Assembly: GCA_029564115.1 (NCBI GenBank)
Contig: JAKQQP010000096.1
Span: forward strand, 1-64,000
DNA: 64,000 bases
Reading direction: 5' to 3'
From: Candidatus Rifleibacteriota bacterium
Lineage (GTDB): Bacteria; Riflebacteria; Ozemobacteria; Ozemobacterales; Ozemobacteraceae
Of this stretch, positions 53,267 to 64,000 are shown piece after piece. Position 1 is the first letter of the stretch; every line of letters begins with the position of its first letter. Both the position numbers and the translations under genes were made by a program. Under the pieces are notes generated by a model that saw only the letters and a program-made list of their open reading frames with translations, made no database searches and had not been told where the DNA came from.

Positions 53267-54634
53267 TCAGCCATGCACCCCTTCGCCAGTCGCATTTTCT
53301 ACAGCTTCCATGAAAGCTTCTGAAAGCGTCGGGTGCGGGTGTATCATACGGGCAAACTCGCTGTGACCGATATCAAACTGAGCCATCATCGTGGCTTCAT
53401 TGATAATATTGCTTGCCTCAGGGCCCCAGATAACAGCTCCAAGCAATTTGCCATCAGTTCCCAGGAGGGTTTTGATCTGACCATCGCCTTCGCCGGCGGT
53501 AAGAGCTTTACCGTTGGCCGAGAACAAGCTGCGACCGACTTTAAAATCGATGCCTTTTTCTTTGAGAGAGTCTTCGCTCTGGCCGACCCAGGCTATCTCA
53601 GGGTGCGTGTAAACGCATGAAGGCACCAGGGAATAATCGGCCGCCACTTTTTTACCCTGCCATTGAGCAGCAAGAATCATAGCGTCATATGAAGCCTTAT
53701 GAGCCAGCATCGGGCCCCTTACAGCGTCTCCGATTGCATACACACCCGGCTCACTGGTCTGGTAGTCATCACCGATTTTTATCAAACCACGCTCAGTTTC
53801 GAGCTGAACATCAGCATCATTCATAAAACTCATGTTTACACGGCGCCCAACGGCAATAAGAACTTTTTCGAATTCACGCTCATTACCGTCGATGACAGCT
53901 TTGGCGTGGCCGTCTTTTTCACTGAGAGAATCAACTTTGCTGCCGGTCATTATTTCCATGCCTGATTTCTTGAAAACAGGCAGAAGTCGGCGAGCAGTGG
54001 CATTATCAAGCCCCGGCAGAATCTGAGGCATCATTTCGACCACACAGACCTTGCAGCCAAATTCAGCAAATACCTGCCCCAGCTCTATGCCAATGACCCC
54101 GCCGCCGACGACAAGAAGCGAATCAGGCACTGTAGAAGTATTAAGAGCTTCGTTGCTTGTCCAGAAAATTTCTCTATTGGTCGGAAAAACAGCTGGAGCG
54201 GCTGGAACAGAACCAACAGCCAGACAAATTTTTTGGGCCTGCAGAGACTCTTCGTAGCCACTGACTTTAACTACTCTGTTTTTAAAAAGACGGCCAAGCC
54301 CTCTGAAAATTGTTACACCGCTTTTTTCGAGCATTTTAACGATGCCCTGACGCAACTGTTGAGTAATTTTATTCTTGCGTTCAAGAACTTTCGACCAGTC
54401 AAAACCGACGTTATCGCAGCTAAGACCGAATTCAGAAGCTTTTTTGAGCAGATTGTAACTGCGCGAAGAAGCCAGCAATGCCTTGGTGGGGATACATCCC
54501 CAGTTGAGACAGGTGCCGCCAAACTCAGACTCATTGTCGACGATTGCCACTTTAAGGCCTTTGCGGGCCATTCTGGCTGCGAGTGGGTAACCGCCCGGGC
54601 CGCCTCCGAGAATGATCAGGTCGAAAGTTTGCAT
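53267..54634 (-). CDS. lpdA: Dihydrolipoyl dehydrogenase (E3)
   Basis: The FAD enzyme that reoxidises lipoamide in pyruvate/2-oxoglutarate dehydrogenase or glycine cleavage. All marks are present: LIILGGGPGGYPLAARMA (FAD), the redox disulfide GGTCLNWGCIPTKALLASS (Cys42 and Cys47), the NAD motif VVGGGVIGIELGQVFAEFG, and the C-terminal HPHPTLSEAFMEAVE (His/Glu dyad). At 455 residues it has normal length. GAGGA lies before the ATG. No E1/E2 or gcv genes are near; its neighbours are accB (3 bases upstream) and the pseudo-HSD (2 bases downstream), so the complex it serves is unclear. Confidence 0.94.
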   Translation of the reverse strand: MQTFDLIILGGGPGGYPLAARMARKGLKVAIVDNESEFGGTCLNWGCIPTKALLASSRSYNLLKKASEFGLSCDNVGFDWSKVLERKNKITQQLRQGIVKMLEKSGVTIFRGLGRLFKNRVVKVSGYEESLQAQKICLAVGSVPAAPAVFPTNREIFWTSNEALNTSTVPDSLLVVGGGVIGIELGQVFAEFGCKVCVVEMMPQILPGLDNATARRLLPVFKKSGMEIMTGSKVDSLSEKDGHAKAVIDGNEREFEKVLIAVGRRVNMSFMNDADVQLETERGLIKIGDDYQTSEPGVYAIGDAVRGPMLAHKASYDAMILAAQWQGKKVAADYSLVPSCVYTHPEIAWVGQSEDSLKEKGIDFKVGRSLFSANGKALTAGEGDGQIKTLLGTDGKLLGAVIWGPEASNIINEATMMAQFDIGHSEFARMIHPHPTLSEAFMEAVENATGEGVHG

Positions 54635-54637
54635 GAT

Positions 54638-55162
54638 TTATTCCTCTAAGTGAAGAAGAACAGAGCCCTTTTCTACAGGTTTACCGTTCTCTATCAGTAT
54701 TTTTACAACTTTTCCGGCTTTGTCTGATTTGATTTCGTTCATCATCTTCATGGCTTCAACGATACAGATCGTTTGCCCTGCTTTGAGAACGTCACCTTCT
54801 TTGATAAACGGCTGGGAATCCGGTGACGGTGCCCGGTAAAAAGTGCCGGTCATTGGTGAAACGATGGTTTTGTATTTGTCTTCTGCAGCCGCCGCTGCTT
54901 TTTCGACTGCAGCCGCGGGTTTTGTGGTTTGCTTGCCAGACATTGCAAGAGGTTCAAACTGCATGGCCGGCACTGGCATGCTGGGCATGTGATGCTGCAA
55001 AACAGGCAAATGCCCGGTTGTGTGCTTTTTCAGGCTGAGCTTAAGATCTGAGGTTTCAAGTTCCAGCTCTGAGAGTCGATTTTCTCCCATAAACTTTATC
55101 AGGTCTACTACTTTATCTACAGCCTGGTCATGGGAAGTTATGGATTTTTTTGCTTTAGGCAT
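54638..55162 (-). CDS. accB: Biotin carboxyl carrier protein of acetyl-CoA carboxylase
   Basis: AccB carries biotin between AccC and AccAD in fatty acid synthesis. The biotinylation site VEAMKMMNEI (Lys139) lies in a complete biotinyl domain with MTGTFYRAPSPDS and the C-terminal GKPVEKGSVLLHL. An N-terminal helical region (DKVVDLIKFMGENRLSELEL) and Ala/Pro linker match AccB. At 174 residues it is normal. accC is not adjacent. It is the first gene of the operon running away from the origin, with CGGAG before its ATG. Confidence 0.93.
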   Translation of the reverse strand: MPKAKKSITSHDQAVDKVVDLIKFMGENRLSELELETSDLKLSLKKHTTGHLPVLQHHMPSMPVPAMQFEPLAMSGKQTTKPAAAVEKAAAAAEDKYKTIVSPMTGTFYRAPSPDSQPFIKEGDVLKAGQTICIVEAMKMMNEIKSDKAGKVVKILIENGKPVEKGSVLLHLEE

Positions 55163-55654
55163 TAATAAACAACTCCGGTTGGTGAAGTGAATGGAGTATA
55201 CCAGATAGCTAAATGCAGGGCAATAATGTATTATTGTGTGTTTATATGTTGTTCAATGTTGGTTTTTGCACATGGCTTATTATTATGTGTACATAATTTA
55301 TATTTAAGAGATAGTCATCGTATTATATAGAAACGGTGGAAACTGTGGAAAACCACGTGTACAACTTTTTTGATCATATTTTGCCTGTGTGGAAAAGTTT
55401 GTTGATAAACCGTCAAAGTTTTTCACTGTTTGTTAACATTTTTTGTTGTTTGTGGTTATCCACTATTTTTCCACTGATTTTCCACATGGTTTTCCGGAAC
55501 GTTATCAGAACATTGATGTTAAAAATCCTTGCGGATAAGCTTTTTGTCTGCTATGATTCAACCATCCCAATAAACGCAAAATAACCTGTTTTCAGCGTCT
55601 TCTCTTTTTTTCGGTTATTCGTTTGTTGTACACAACGCTGTGAGGTCACTGTAC
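55163..55654. other. oriC: Putative origin of replication (oriC) between accB and dnaA
   Basis: This ~490-base A/T-rich stretch separates divergent accB and dnaA. I find five DnaA-box-like nonamers: TTTTCCACA on minus at 55344-55352 and 55388-55396, and on plus TTATCCACT (55456-55464), TTTTCCACT (55467-55475) and TTTTCCACA (55478-55486). To their left lies a strongly A/T-rich block (55225-55320) that could be the unwinding element. Genes on both sides point away. It is also the promoter region of dnaA, so autoregulation by DnaA is expected. A firm call needs GC-skew. Confidence 0.7.
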
Positions 55655-57040
55655 ATGATGTCGTCGATCGATACTCTCTGGAATAAAATCACCACTGAAA
55701 TCAAGTCAGACGGAAGTAGCAAAAACAAAGCAAGTTCGAAAATCTTTTTGAGCTCGATAACTCCGGCTGCTATCGAGGGCGATCATCTGATCATGGAAGC
55801 AGCGAATGAATTTTGCCGTGACCTGGCAGAAAAGCGCTATGCTGACGTGATAACCAGGATTCTCAGCAGCGAAACACCCGCCCTTAAATTCAGACTGGTT
55901 ACCAAAGCTGGTCGTCCGGCCATGTCAAAGCCATCTCAGCCTGCTATTCCAGCGATCAAGGCTGACGACGATACGGTAAAAGCCGCCAGGGCGATTCCTT
56001 CAAAATATGACGGAATGTTCAACAGTAAATATTCCTTCGATTCCTTCGTTGTCGGCAAAAGCAATCAGTTTGCCTATGCCGTTTGCCAGGCTGTTTCGCG
56101 CAGTCCCGGCAACTTACACAACCCTGTTTTTATTTATGGGGGCGTTGGCCTCGGAAAAACCCACCTCATTCAGGCTATTGGCCAGGATCTGATTCGTAAC
56201 AATCCAAAGGCCCGTATTGTTTATCTTTCTTCTGAGACTTTCACCAATGAGTTTATCGACTCGCTCAAAGATAAAAAAGCTGAAGCTTTCAGAGCCAAAT
56301 ATCGCAAAATAGACCTGCTTTTGATCGATGACGTTCAATTTTTTGCCGGTAAAGAACAAACCCAGGAAGAATTCTTCCACACCTTTAACGAGCTTTTTCA
56401 ACAGAAAAAGCAGATCGTTCTGACTTCTGACGCCCCCCCTGAAAAAATACAGCGCCTCGAAGAACGCCTGGCTTCACGGTTTGCCATGGGCGTTGTAGTT
56501 GACATTCAGCCCCCAGACCTGGAAATGCGGGCGGCAATTTTGAAGAAATGTGCCAGCCAGTCTATGGTCGAAGTTTCTGATGAGGTTATCATGTATCTGG
56601 CTCAAGGTGTGACTTCACACATTCGCGCACTCGAGGGTGCTTTCAACAGCGTTCTCGCTTTTGCCGGTATTATGAAAAAGCCGATCAGCAAAGATCTGGT
56701 AGACCAGGTTCTCAAAGACATACTGCGCGAAAATTCTGGCGGCAAAATCAGTATTCCCTGGATTCAAAAACGGGTTGCTGAATTTTATGATATCTCAGAA
56801 GATGAGCTGACCGGTAAACGTCGTTCGCAAAATCTCGTTTTACCGCGTCAGGTGGCTATGAGGCTGTGTCAGCTGTTTACTGATTCGTCTTTAAACCAGA
56901 TAGGTGAAAAGTTTGGCGGCCGTGATCATACAACGGTCATGCACGCTGTTGATAAGGTGAATCGCAAGATGAAGGCCGAAAAAGCTTTCGCTGAAGAATT
57001 TGAACGGGTTAAGCGCTTCGTCGACCCTGACAAGCAATAA
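55655..57040 (+). CDS. dnaA: Chromosomal replication initiator DnaA
   Basis: DnaA binds the boxes upstream and opens the origin. The start ATG at 55655 (or 55658) follows GAGG by about ten bases; the GTG at 55640 is less likely. Domain I (~1-80) and linker II are followed by domain III with Walker A GGVGLGKTHLIQA, Walker B LLIDDVQFF, sensor motifs, and domain IV with the box-recognition signature GGRDHTTVMHAV. The ~461-residue length is typical. It is followed by a strong hairpin and a 300-base gap before the DciA-like gene. Confidence 0.96.
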   Translation: MMSSIDTLWNKITTEIKSDGSSKNKASSKIFLSSITPAAIEGDHLIMEAANEFCRDLAEKRYADVITRILSSETPALKFRLVTKAGRPAMSKPSQPAIPAIKADDDTVKAARAIPSKYDGMFNSKYSFDSFVVGKSNQFAYAVCQAVSRSPGNLHNPVFIYGGVGLGKTHLIQAIGQDLIRNNPKARIVYLSSETFTNEFIDSLKDKKAEAFRAKYRKIDLLLIDDVQFFAGKEQTQEEFFHTFNELFQQKKQIVLTSDAPPEKIQRLEERLASRFAMGVVVDIQPPDLEMRAAILKKCASQSMVEVSDEVIMYLAQGVTSHIRALEGAFNSVLAFAGIMKKPISKDLVDQVLKDILRENSGGKISIPWIQKRVAEFYDISEDELTGKRRSQNLVLPRQVAMRLCQLFTDSSLNQIGEKFGGRDHTTVMHAVDKVNRKMKAEKAFAEEFERVKRFVDPDKQ

Positions 57041-57063
57041 AACAGAAAAATAATGTTTTAGCG

Positions 57064-57093
57064 GGGCCCAGGCAGATATTGTTGCCTGGGCCC
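57064..57093 (+). terminator. Hairpin terminator after dnaA
   Basis: GGGCCCAGGCA pairs perfectly with TGCCTGGGCCC around an eight-base loop, 23 bases after the stop. The following T run is poor (TTACTCTTC). Confidence 0.65.
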
Positions 57094-57166
57094 TTACTCT
57101 TCAAGAGCCATAAAAGATAAATATCATTCATCAGGTGTTTGCCGAATAGTGTCTGAACAAAATTGA

Positions 57167-57180
57167 GCCGGTTAACCGGC
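57167..57180. repeat. 14-bp perfect palindrome GCCGGTTAACCGGC, copy 2
   Basis: Identical to the sequence at 28915-28928 and also followed by CA. Here it lies upstream of the DciA-like/gyrase cluster. Confidence 0.6.
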
Positions 57181-57337
57181 CAGGTCTATATGATCGGGCT
57201 GTCTTAAAAAAGTTATACTTTCGGGTTGCGGTAACTCTGTTCAATCTTCGCAATAAGCGATGGAATCTCAACCGGTAGTTGTTTTAACCTGCTGCTTATA
57301 CTTGAAAAAATACTCTTTTTAGAGTAGTATAGATGGC

Positions 57338-57360
57338 TCACTCTTCTGAGTAGAGAGTGA
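57338..57360 (+). promoter_or_regulatory. Possible ribosome-site hairpin before the DciA-like gene
   Basis: TCACTCT (57338-57344) pairs with AGAGTGA (57354-57360). The second strand covers the GAGAG ribosome site and the GTG at 57357, so folding could limit translation. Confidence 0.35.
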
Positions 57361-57368
57361 ACAGACTG

Positions 57369-58345
57369 ATGGCAGAGTTACAAAAAATGGAAATATTCAG
57401 ACAAGCTGCGGGCAGCAAGAGAATTGGCGTGGCAAAGCCAGTCAACCACTCGCTGGTAAAGGCTCTCTCAGACATGCGTGAAGCAAGCTACCGCGCATCT
57501 GAAGGCAAACAACGTTTTTTGACGGCTCGCGAGCTTCTGGTTCTGGGCAGACTGATAAACGCCTGGAAAGATGTCGTAGGCCTTCAGCTGGCTGCGAAAA
57601 CCTGCCCTGTGAGGCTTATTAAAGGCAAGTTGTATTTGACTGTCGCAGACAGTCAGTGGATGCAGACTTTGGTTTTTCTCAAGGCTACTATTATCGAGAA
57701 GCTGAATGGCTTTTTCCCTGAAATGTCGATCAGTGAAGTTATCGGCCGCCCTGGGAAAATACCACCCGAAGTTGCCAGACTCGTTAAAGAGGCAGCCTGG
57801 CCGGATTGGCGCAGTGAAGAAGTTATACCTATGGCAGATATAAAGGATTCTGAATTGGCAGAACAGATGAAACGTTGTCAACAGAAGCTCGATGCGCGTC
57901 TCAAAGGCCTGGAAGACCGTGGATACAGGCTTTGCCTGCTTTGCCGAGCTGCTGTAACCAGGTCTGCCGATGGAGTTTGCGCTATGTGTGTTTATAAAAA
58001 GCGTGAAGACAAGCTTTTGCACACCAGAGTGCTGATATCAGAGATGCCATGGCTGACATACGATGAGATTTGTGAGTTTGAAAGTGAACTCACCCTGGTT
58101 GAATTTGAGGCAATCAGATCTGAATTGCTCGAAGACAGTTTGAGCCTGATCAATGAGCTGGCCGCTGACCTGGCTTTGCTTTTCGATGAAGACTCTTATG
58201 CCCGCATGAAAAAAGAGATGGTCAGGGCGATGATGCTTTTTTCGGGTTGCATGCCCGATGAAGTCGACTTTGACCATTTGCATGACCTCGATTTGCCAGA
58301 CCAGCAATGGCTGGACTTTCTCAAAATCAAACATGGAGAACCAGA

Positions 58346-58352
<7 letters not shown>
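57369..58352 (+). CDS. DciA-like (DUF721) protein with C-terminal zinc-ribbon region
   Basis: Starts at ATG 57369 (or the in-frame GTG 57357). Residues ~25-125 match the DUF721/DciA pattern: LTARELLVLGRLINAWKDVV, VRLIKGKLYLTVADSQWMQ and LFFPEMSISEV-like text (GFFPEMSISEVIGRPGKIPP). DciA helps load the replicative helicase in bacteria lacking DnaC. Beyond it, ~185 to 230 there are two CxxC pairs (CLLC and CAMC) that could bind zinc, followed by a helical acidic C-terminus (ELAADLALLFDEDSYARMKK). The zinc-ribbon extension is not part of usual short DciA. Between dnaA and gyrB, where dnaN/recF usually sit, this placement supports a replication role. Confidence 0.7.
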
Positions 58353-60666
<2,314 letters not shown>

Positions 60667-60684
60667 TCAAGGGGCCGAATCATA

Positions 60685-63381
60685 ATGGATAATATCAACG
60701 AAAATATTCCTGTCGAGGAAAACGGCGGAGAAAACGTTCCTCCCCCCCCTCCACCACCACCGACAGGCACCAAGCATATCAATATCGAAGACGATATGAA
60801 GGCGTCTTACATAGATTACGCCATGAGCGTTATCGTGGGTCGCGCTCTGCCTGACGTCAGAGATGGTCTGAAGCCGGTTCATCGCCGTGTGCTTTACGCC
60901 ATGTTCGATCAGGGCATTACCAGCAAAAAGGCCTTCGTCAAGTCTGCCCGCACCGTCGGGGAAGTCCTGGGTAAGTATCATCCGCACGGTGACTCAGCTG
61001 TTTATGACACTTTGGTGCGCATGGCCCAGGATTTCAGCCTGCGTTACCCACTTATCAACGGTCATGGCAACTTTGGCTCGATTGACGGCGACGAAGCAGC
61101 GGCAATGCGTTATACCGAAGCCCGGCTCGAAGCCCTCGCCGAAGAACTGCTCAAAGATATCGAAATGGAAACTGTAGACTGGATGCCGAACTTCGACGGC
61201 TCTCTCAATGAGCCTATCGTTTTGCCCAGCAAATTTCCAAATCTGTTGGTTAACGGTTCTTCAGGTATTGCCGTCGGTATGGCGACCAACATGCCGTCAC
61301 ACAACCTTTCTGAGGTTATCGATGGCCTGATTCAGTTAATCAACAACCCAGAAGTAACCATTGATGAACTCATGGGTTACATTCCCGGCCCCGACTTCCC
61401 GACCGGCGGTATCATCATGGGTACCGACGGCATAGATTCGGCTTTTAAAACCGGTCGCGGCAGTATTGTCGTCAGATCTGTCGTCGAAATCGAAGAATTC
61501 AACAAGGGTCGTGACCGTATTGTAGTTAAAGAACTGCCTTATCAGGTTAACAAAGCTCGCCTGGTCAAGTCGATCGCAGACCTGATCAAGGAAAAGAAAG
61601 TAGATGGCATTACCGATCTGCGCGACGAGTCGAGCCGCGAAGGTATGCGAGTCTGCATCGAGCTGCGCAAAGGCGTCAATACCGACGTAATTCTCAATCA
61701 GCTTTACAAACACACCCAGATGCAGAGCAGCTTTGGGGTAATCAATCTGGTTCTTGTCGATAACCGCCCGCTGGTTCTCAACCTGAAGCAGATGATGGAA
61801 CACTACGTCAATCACTGTCGTGAAGTTATTCGCCGGCGAACCGTTTTTCAACTACGCAAAGCCGAAGAAAAGGCTCACATTCTTGAAGGTTTGACCATCG
61901 CTCTCGACAACCTGGATGCTGTTATTGAGTTGATTAAGTCAGCTAAAGATCCGAATGAAGCGAAACAGGGGCTGATGGATACCTTTATGCTGTCTGAAAG
62001 GCAGTCTCAGGCTATTCTTGAAATGCGCCTGCAACGTCTTACCGGCCTCGAGCGTGACAAGATCGTTGCCGAATATCATGAAACTCTTGCGTTGATCCAG
62101 AAGCTCAAAGGCATTCTCGAGTCAGACGAGAAGGTCAGAGAAATCATCAAAGAAGAACTTCTCGAGATCAAAAATCGCTTCGGTGATGCCCGCCGCACCC
62201 AGATCACCAGATCTTCGGCCGAAAAACTGAATATCGAAGACCTGATGCAGGAAGAAGACATCATCATCACTCTGACCAAGAACGGCTATGTTAAACGTAT
62301 GTCTCCAAGTGTTTTCAGACAGATCAGCCGTGGCAGCAAGGGCAGCAATGTCATGGGGGTTAAAGAAGAGGATGTGGTCGAGCATATGTTTTTAGCTACG
62401 ACACATTCTTATCTGCTGGTATTCACTTCGATTGGCAAAGTCCACTGGATAAAAGGCTACCAGATACCTGAAGGTGGCCGGCAGGCCAGTGGCCGTGCCA
62501 TGGTCAACCTGTTGCAGTTCGAAGAAAACGAAACTTTGACTGCCATCATGCCGATCAAAAAATTCGACGACGTTCGTCGTGTATTCATGGTCACCCGCCG
62601 TGGCGTTTCTAAAATGGTCATGCTTTCTGCCTTTGCCAGACCTCTGGCACGCGGCATCATCGCCCTCAAACTTGACGAAGGTGACGAACTGATTGCGGTC
62701 AAGCCTATACTTGGCGGCGAGCAGGTTGTCATTGCGACCCGCAACGGCTACGCAATTCGCTTCCCTGAAAGCGAAGTCAGAGTAATGGGAAGATCAGCCC
62801 GTGGCGTCAAGGCGATCACCTTTAGAGACCCCTCCGATGAAGTGATCGGCATGGAAGTCTTCAGTCAGCTCAAAGAAGATGGCGAAATGCATGTGGCAGT
62901 CGTGCCCTCAACCAATGATGGGATAACAGTCGCTGCGGAAGCAATAGAAGTTGAAGAGCAGTCTGAAGAAATTGTCGATGAAATTATCGAAGAAGAAGTA
63001 ATCGAAGAAAATGGTGACGACGAAAACAGCGCGCTCCCTGAAGACACGGGTCGTTATGAAGGCAAGTTGCTGACGGTTTCGGCGCTGGGCTTCGGCAAAA
63101 AGACCGATATCAACAATTATCGCGTGACTCATCGTGGCGGCAAGGGCGTTATCAACCTCAAGATCATGGAAAAAACCGGCGAAGTTCTTGCTATCAAACG
63201 CATGTTCGAGGGCGATGAACTGATGGTGGTTACAACCAATGGCAAGGTCGTGCGCCTGAGTGCCGATTCAATCAGAAACACCGGTCGAGCAGCCTCAGGG
63301 GTAAAATTGATCACTCTCGATGGTGACGATCGTTTGATTTCGGTTGTTCGAATTCCATCACAAGAAGAACAGGCCGACTGA
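60685..63381 (+). CDS. gyrA: DNA gyrase subunit A
   Basis: The N-terminus has a proline run ([13 protein letters not shown]). The breakage-reunion domain shows catalytic Tyr143 in [10 protein letters not shown], and the quinolone region [13 protein letters not shown] with Ser104 and Asp108, the sensitive-type residues. The C-terminal beta pinwheel is present, with the GyrA-box-like [11 protein letters not shown]. At about residues 750-790 it carries an acidic insert rich in Glu and Asp ([27 protein letters not shown]) between pinwheel blades, which is unusual. AAGGGG precedes the ATG. 898 residues versus ~875 in E. coli. Confidence 0.96.
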   Translation: MDNINENIPVEENGGENVPPPPPPPPTGTKHINIEDDMKASYIDYAMSVIVGRALPDVRDGLKPVHRRVLYAMFDQGITSKKAFVKSARTVGEVLGKYHPHGDSAVYDTLVRMAQDFSLRYPLINGHGNFGSIDGDEAAAMRYTEARLEALAEELLKDIEMETVDWMPNFDGSLNEPIVLPSKFPNLLVNGSSGIAVGMATNMPSHNLSEVIDGLIQLINNPEVTIDELMGYIPGPDFPTGGIIMGTDGIDSAFKTGRGSIVVRSVVEIEEFNKGRDRIVVKELPYQVNKARLVKSIADLIKEKKVDGITDLRDESSREGMRVCIELRKGVNTDVILNQLYKHTQMQSSFGVINLVLVDNRPLVLNLKQMMEHYVNHCREVIRRRTVFQLRKAEEKAHILEGLTIALDNLDAVIELIKSAKDPNEAKQGLMDTFMLSERQSQAILEMRLQRLTGLERDKIVAEYHETLALIQKLKGILESDEKVREIIKEELLEIKNRFGDARRTQITRSSAEKLNIEDLMQEEDIIITLTKNGYVKRMSPSVFRQISRGSKGSNVMGVKEEDVVEHMFLATTHSYLLVFTSIGKVHWIKGYQIPEGGRQASGRAMVNLLQFEENETLTAIMPIKKFDDVRRVFMVTRRGVSKMVMLSAFARPLARGIIALKLDEGDELIAVKPILGGEQVVIATRNGYAIRFPESEVRVMGRSARGVKAITFRDPSDEVIGMEVFSQLKEDGEMHVAVVPSTNDGITVAAEAIEVEEQSEEIVDEIIEEEVIEENGDDENSALPEDTGRYEGKLLTVSALGFGKKTDINNYRVTHRGGKGVINLKIMEKTGEVLAIKRMFEGDELMVVTTNGKVVRLSADSIRNTGRAASGVKLITLDGDDRLISVVRIPSQEEQAD

Positions 63382-63387
63382 TATTTA

Positions 63388-63431
63388 CAGACCTCTGCTG
63401 CTGCAGATCTGCAGCGGCAGAGTCTGTTTTT
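63388..63431 (+). terminator. Terminator after gyrA
   Basis: A long stem (CAGA, one bulged C, CTCTGC with GCAGAG, TCTG) is extended by the palindrome GCTGCAGATCTGCAGC, and followed by TTTTT at 63427-63431. It lies six bases after the gyrA stop. Confidence 0.85.
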
Positions 63432-63460
63432 AACAGGCGAGTTTTTATAGGATTGCTGCC

Positions 63461-63844
63461 ATGACCGAAGAAAAAGTGCCGGTAAAACGCAAAAGAGTCA
63501 GATTTTCGACAGAAATCATGTTCATTCTGTCGGTCGTTTTTTGTGTGGCTCTCTCGATTACTTATCTGGTTCGCTACAACAATATTCGCAATCTGTTACA
63601 ACGTGAAGCGGAGTTGCGAGAACGCATAGAATCTCTTGAACGCGAAAACCGCCATTTAAAACAAAATCTCGACATGCTTTCAACTCCTGAGGGGATCGAG
63701 CGCCTGGCGAGGGAACGACTTGGTCTGGTTAAGCCAGAAGAGTTGGTTATCTATACCATCAACGAAAAAAATGAACCGATTCAGCCAGGGGTGCCTGGTG
63801 GTGGCCAGAATTCATCAGCAACCGAAGATCCGGCTGGTCCATGA
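63461..63844 (+). CDS. ftsB: FtsB/DivIC family septum protein
   Basis: The 127-residue protein has a short basic cytoplasmic N-terminus, one membrane helix (~22-42: IMFILSVVFCVALSITYLV), then a coiled coil (NLLQREAELRERIESLEREN) and the family ending STPEGIERLARERLGLVKPE. FtsB with FtsL and FtsQ links early and late divisome parts. A Pro/Gly-rich tail follows. It lies 79 bases after gyrA, downstream of its terminator, so it should have its own promoter. AGGA precedes the ATG. Confidence 0.86.
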   Translation: MTEEKVPVKRKRVRFSTEIMFILSVVFCVALSITYLVRYNNIRNLLQREAELRERIESLERENRHLKQNLDMLSTPEGIERLARERLGLVKPEELVIYTINEKNEPIQPGVPGGGQNSSATEDPAGP

Positions 63845-63897
63845 ACTTCTCTAATTTGTGGGGCGATTAAAATTTGCGGTTAAAACTGCAAAAAATC

Positions 63898-63926
63898 TTG
63901 ATTTTGATTTGTACATGTGCTATCCT
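63898..63926 (+). promoter_or_regulatory. Promoter of tRNA-Ser
   Basis: TTGATT (63898-63903), 17 bases, TATCCT (63921-63926) with the extended TGC before it; the tRNA starts about 12 bases downstream. Confidence 0.65.
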
Positions 63927-63937
63927 TAAAACGCACT

Positions 63938-64000
63938 GGAGGAATGGCCGAGTGGTCGAAGGCGGCGGTCTTGAAAACCGCAGGGTGAAAGCTCCGTGGG
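63938..64000 (+). tRNA. tRNA-Ser (anticodon TGA), cut by window end
   Basis: Acceptor start GGAGGAA, D-arm GGCCGAGTGGTCGAAGGC, anticodon stem GCGGT/ACCGC with loop CTTGAAA (anticodon TGA at 63972-63974), and the beginning of the long variable arm (AGGGTGAAAGCTCCGTGGG) characteristic of tRNA-Ser. The T-arm and 3' end lie beyond the window. Confidence 0.93.

Larger units (their letters stand above)
57094..57368. other. Gap between dnaA and the DciA-like gene: palindrome and promoter, no gene
   Basis: The region holds the second copy of the 14-bp palindrome, a possible promoter TTGAAA (57302-57307)-17-TAGTAT (57325-57330), and two inverted repeats, 57311-57326 (TACTCT/AGAGTA) and 57338-57360 (TCACTCT/AGAGTGA). 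I see no coding frame. Confidence 0.55.

Noticed and set aside
60988..61011. Quinolone-resistance substitution in GyrA
   Set aside because: Ser104 and Asp108 have the sensitive-type residues.

Overview
The window comes from a diderm (Gram-negative type) bacterial chromosome at its replication origin. Evidence for an outer membrane is an LptD/OstA-like protein, two other probable outer-membrane barrels, an RND pump and a lipoprotein. Ordinary start codons, AGGAG-type ribosome binding sites and mostly TGA/TAA stops are used. I cannot fix the phylum. The dnaA/gyrB/gyrA neighbourhood, the pseudopilin genes and the many exported proteins with no recognisable family suggest a deep-branching lineage; candidate phylum Riflebacteria is a weak guess.

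Layout. 1-3.7 kb: end of a pseudopilin/secretion-type operon (an unknown protein cut by the window edge, two prepilin-like proteins, a TPR protein) and a Uma2-family gene. 3.8-16.9 kb: one enormous minus-strand gene for a surface lipoprotein with about 34 Ig-like repeats and a C-terminal RCC1 propeller, interrupted by a single in-frame TAG. 17.1-20.6 kb: SH3b-TPR protein, LysM-barrel protein, and a small DUF3006-like protein. 20.6-21.75 kb: no gene, but a very structured ~1.1 kb unit on the minus strand with a consensus sigma70 promoter, a 23-bp helix joining its two ends, GNRA-capped hairpins and a terminator. I read it as a large standalone noncoding RNA that I do not recognise, and it is the most interesting object here. 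21.8-30.7 kb: barrel protein plus XerC/D recombinase, exported proteins of unknown function, CYTH phosphatase, HEAT-repeat protein. 30.7-35.8 kb: minus-strand run rpiB-upp-dCMP deaminase-murA-HEAT, with lptD-like upstream. 36-44.5 kb: secreted zinc metallopeptidase, pdxST (vitamin B6), OPT transporter, long KamA-like radical SAM protein. 44.5-50.9 kb: ClC channel and a TetR-MFP-RND efflux operon. 50.9-55.2 kb: operon accB-lpd-(homoserine dehydrogenase-like pseudoenzyme)-lysC, read away from the origin. 55.2-64 kb: oriC-like DNA with DnaA boxes, dnaA, DciA-like, RemB-like, gyrB, gyrA, ftsB and a tRNA-Ser(TGA) cut by the window end.

Genes on either side of the DnaA boxes point away from them, as expected for leading-strand genes around an origin. 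dnaN and recF, usually between dnaA and gyrB, are missing and replaced by a DciA-like helicase loader candidate and a RemB-like protein. All functional calls rest on motifs read by eye; no database search was run.
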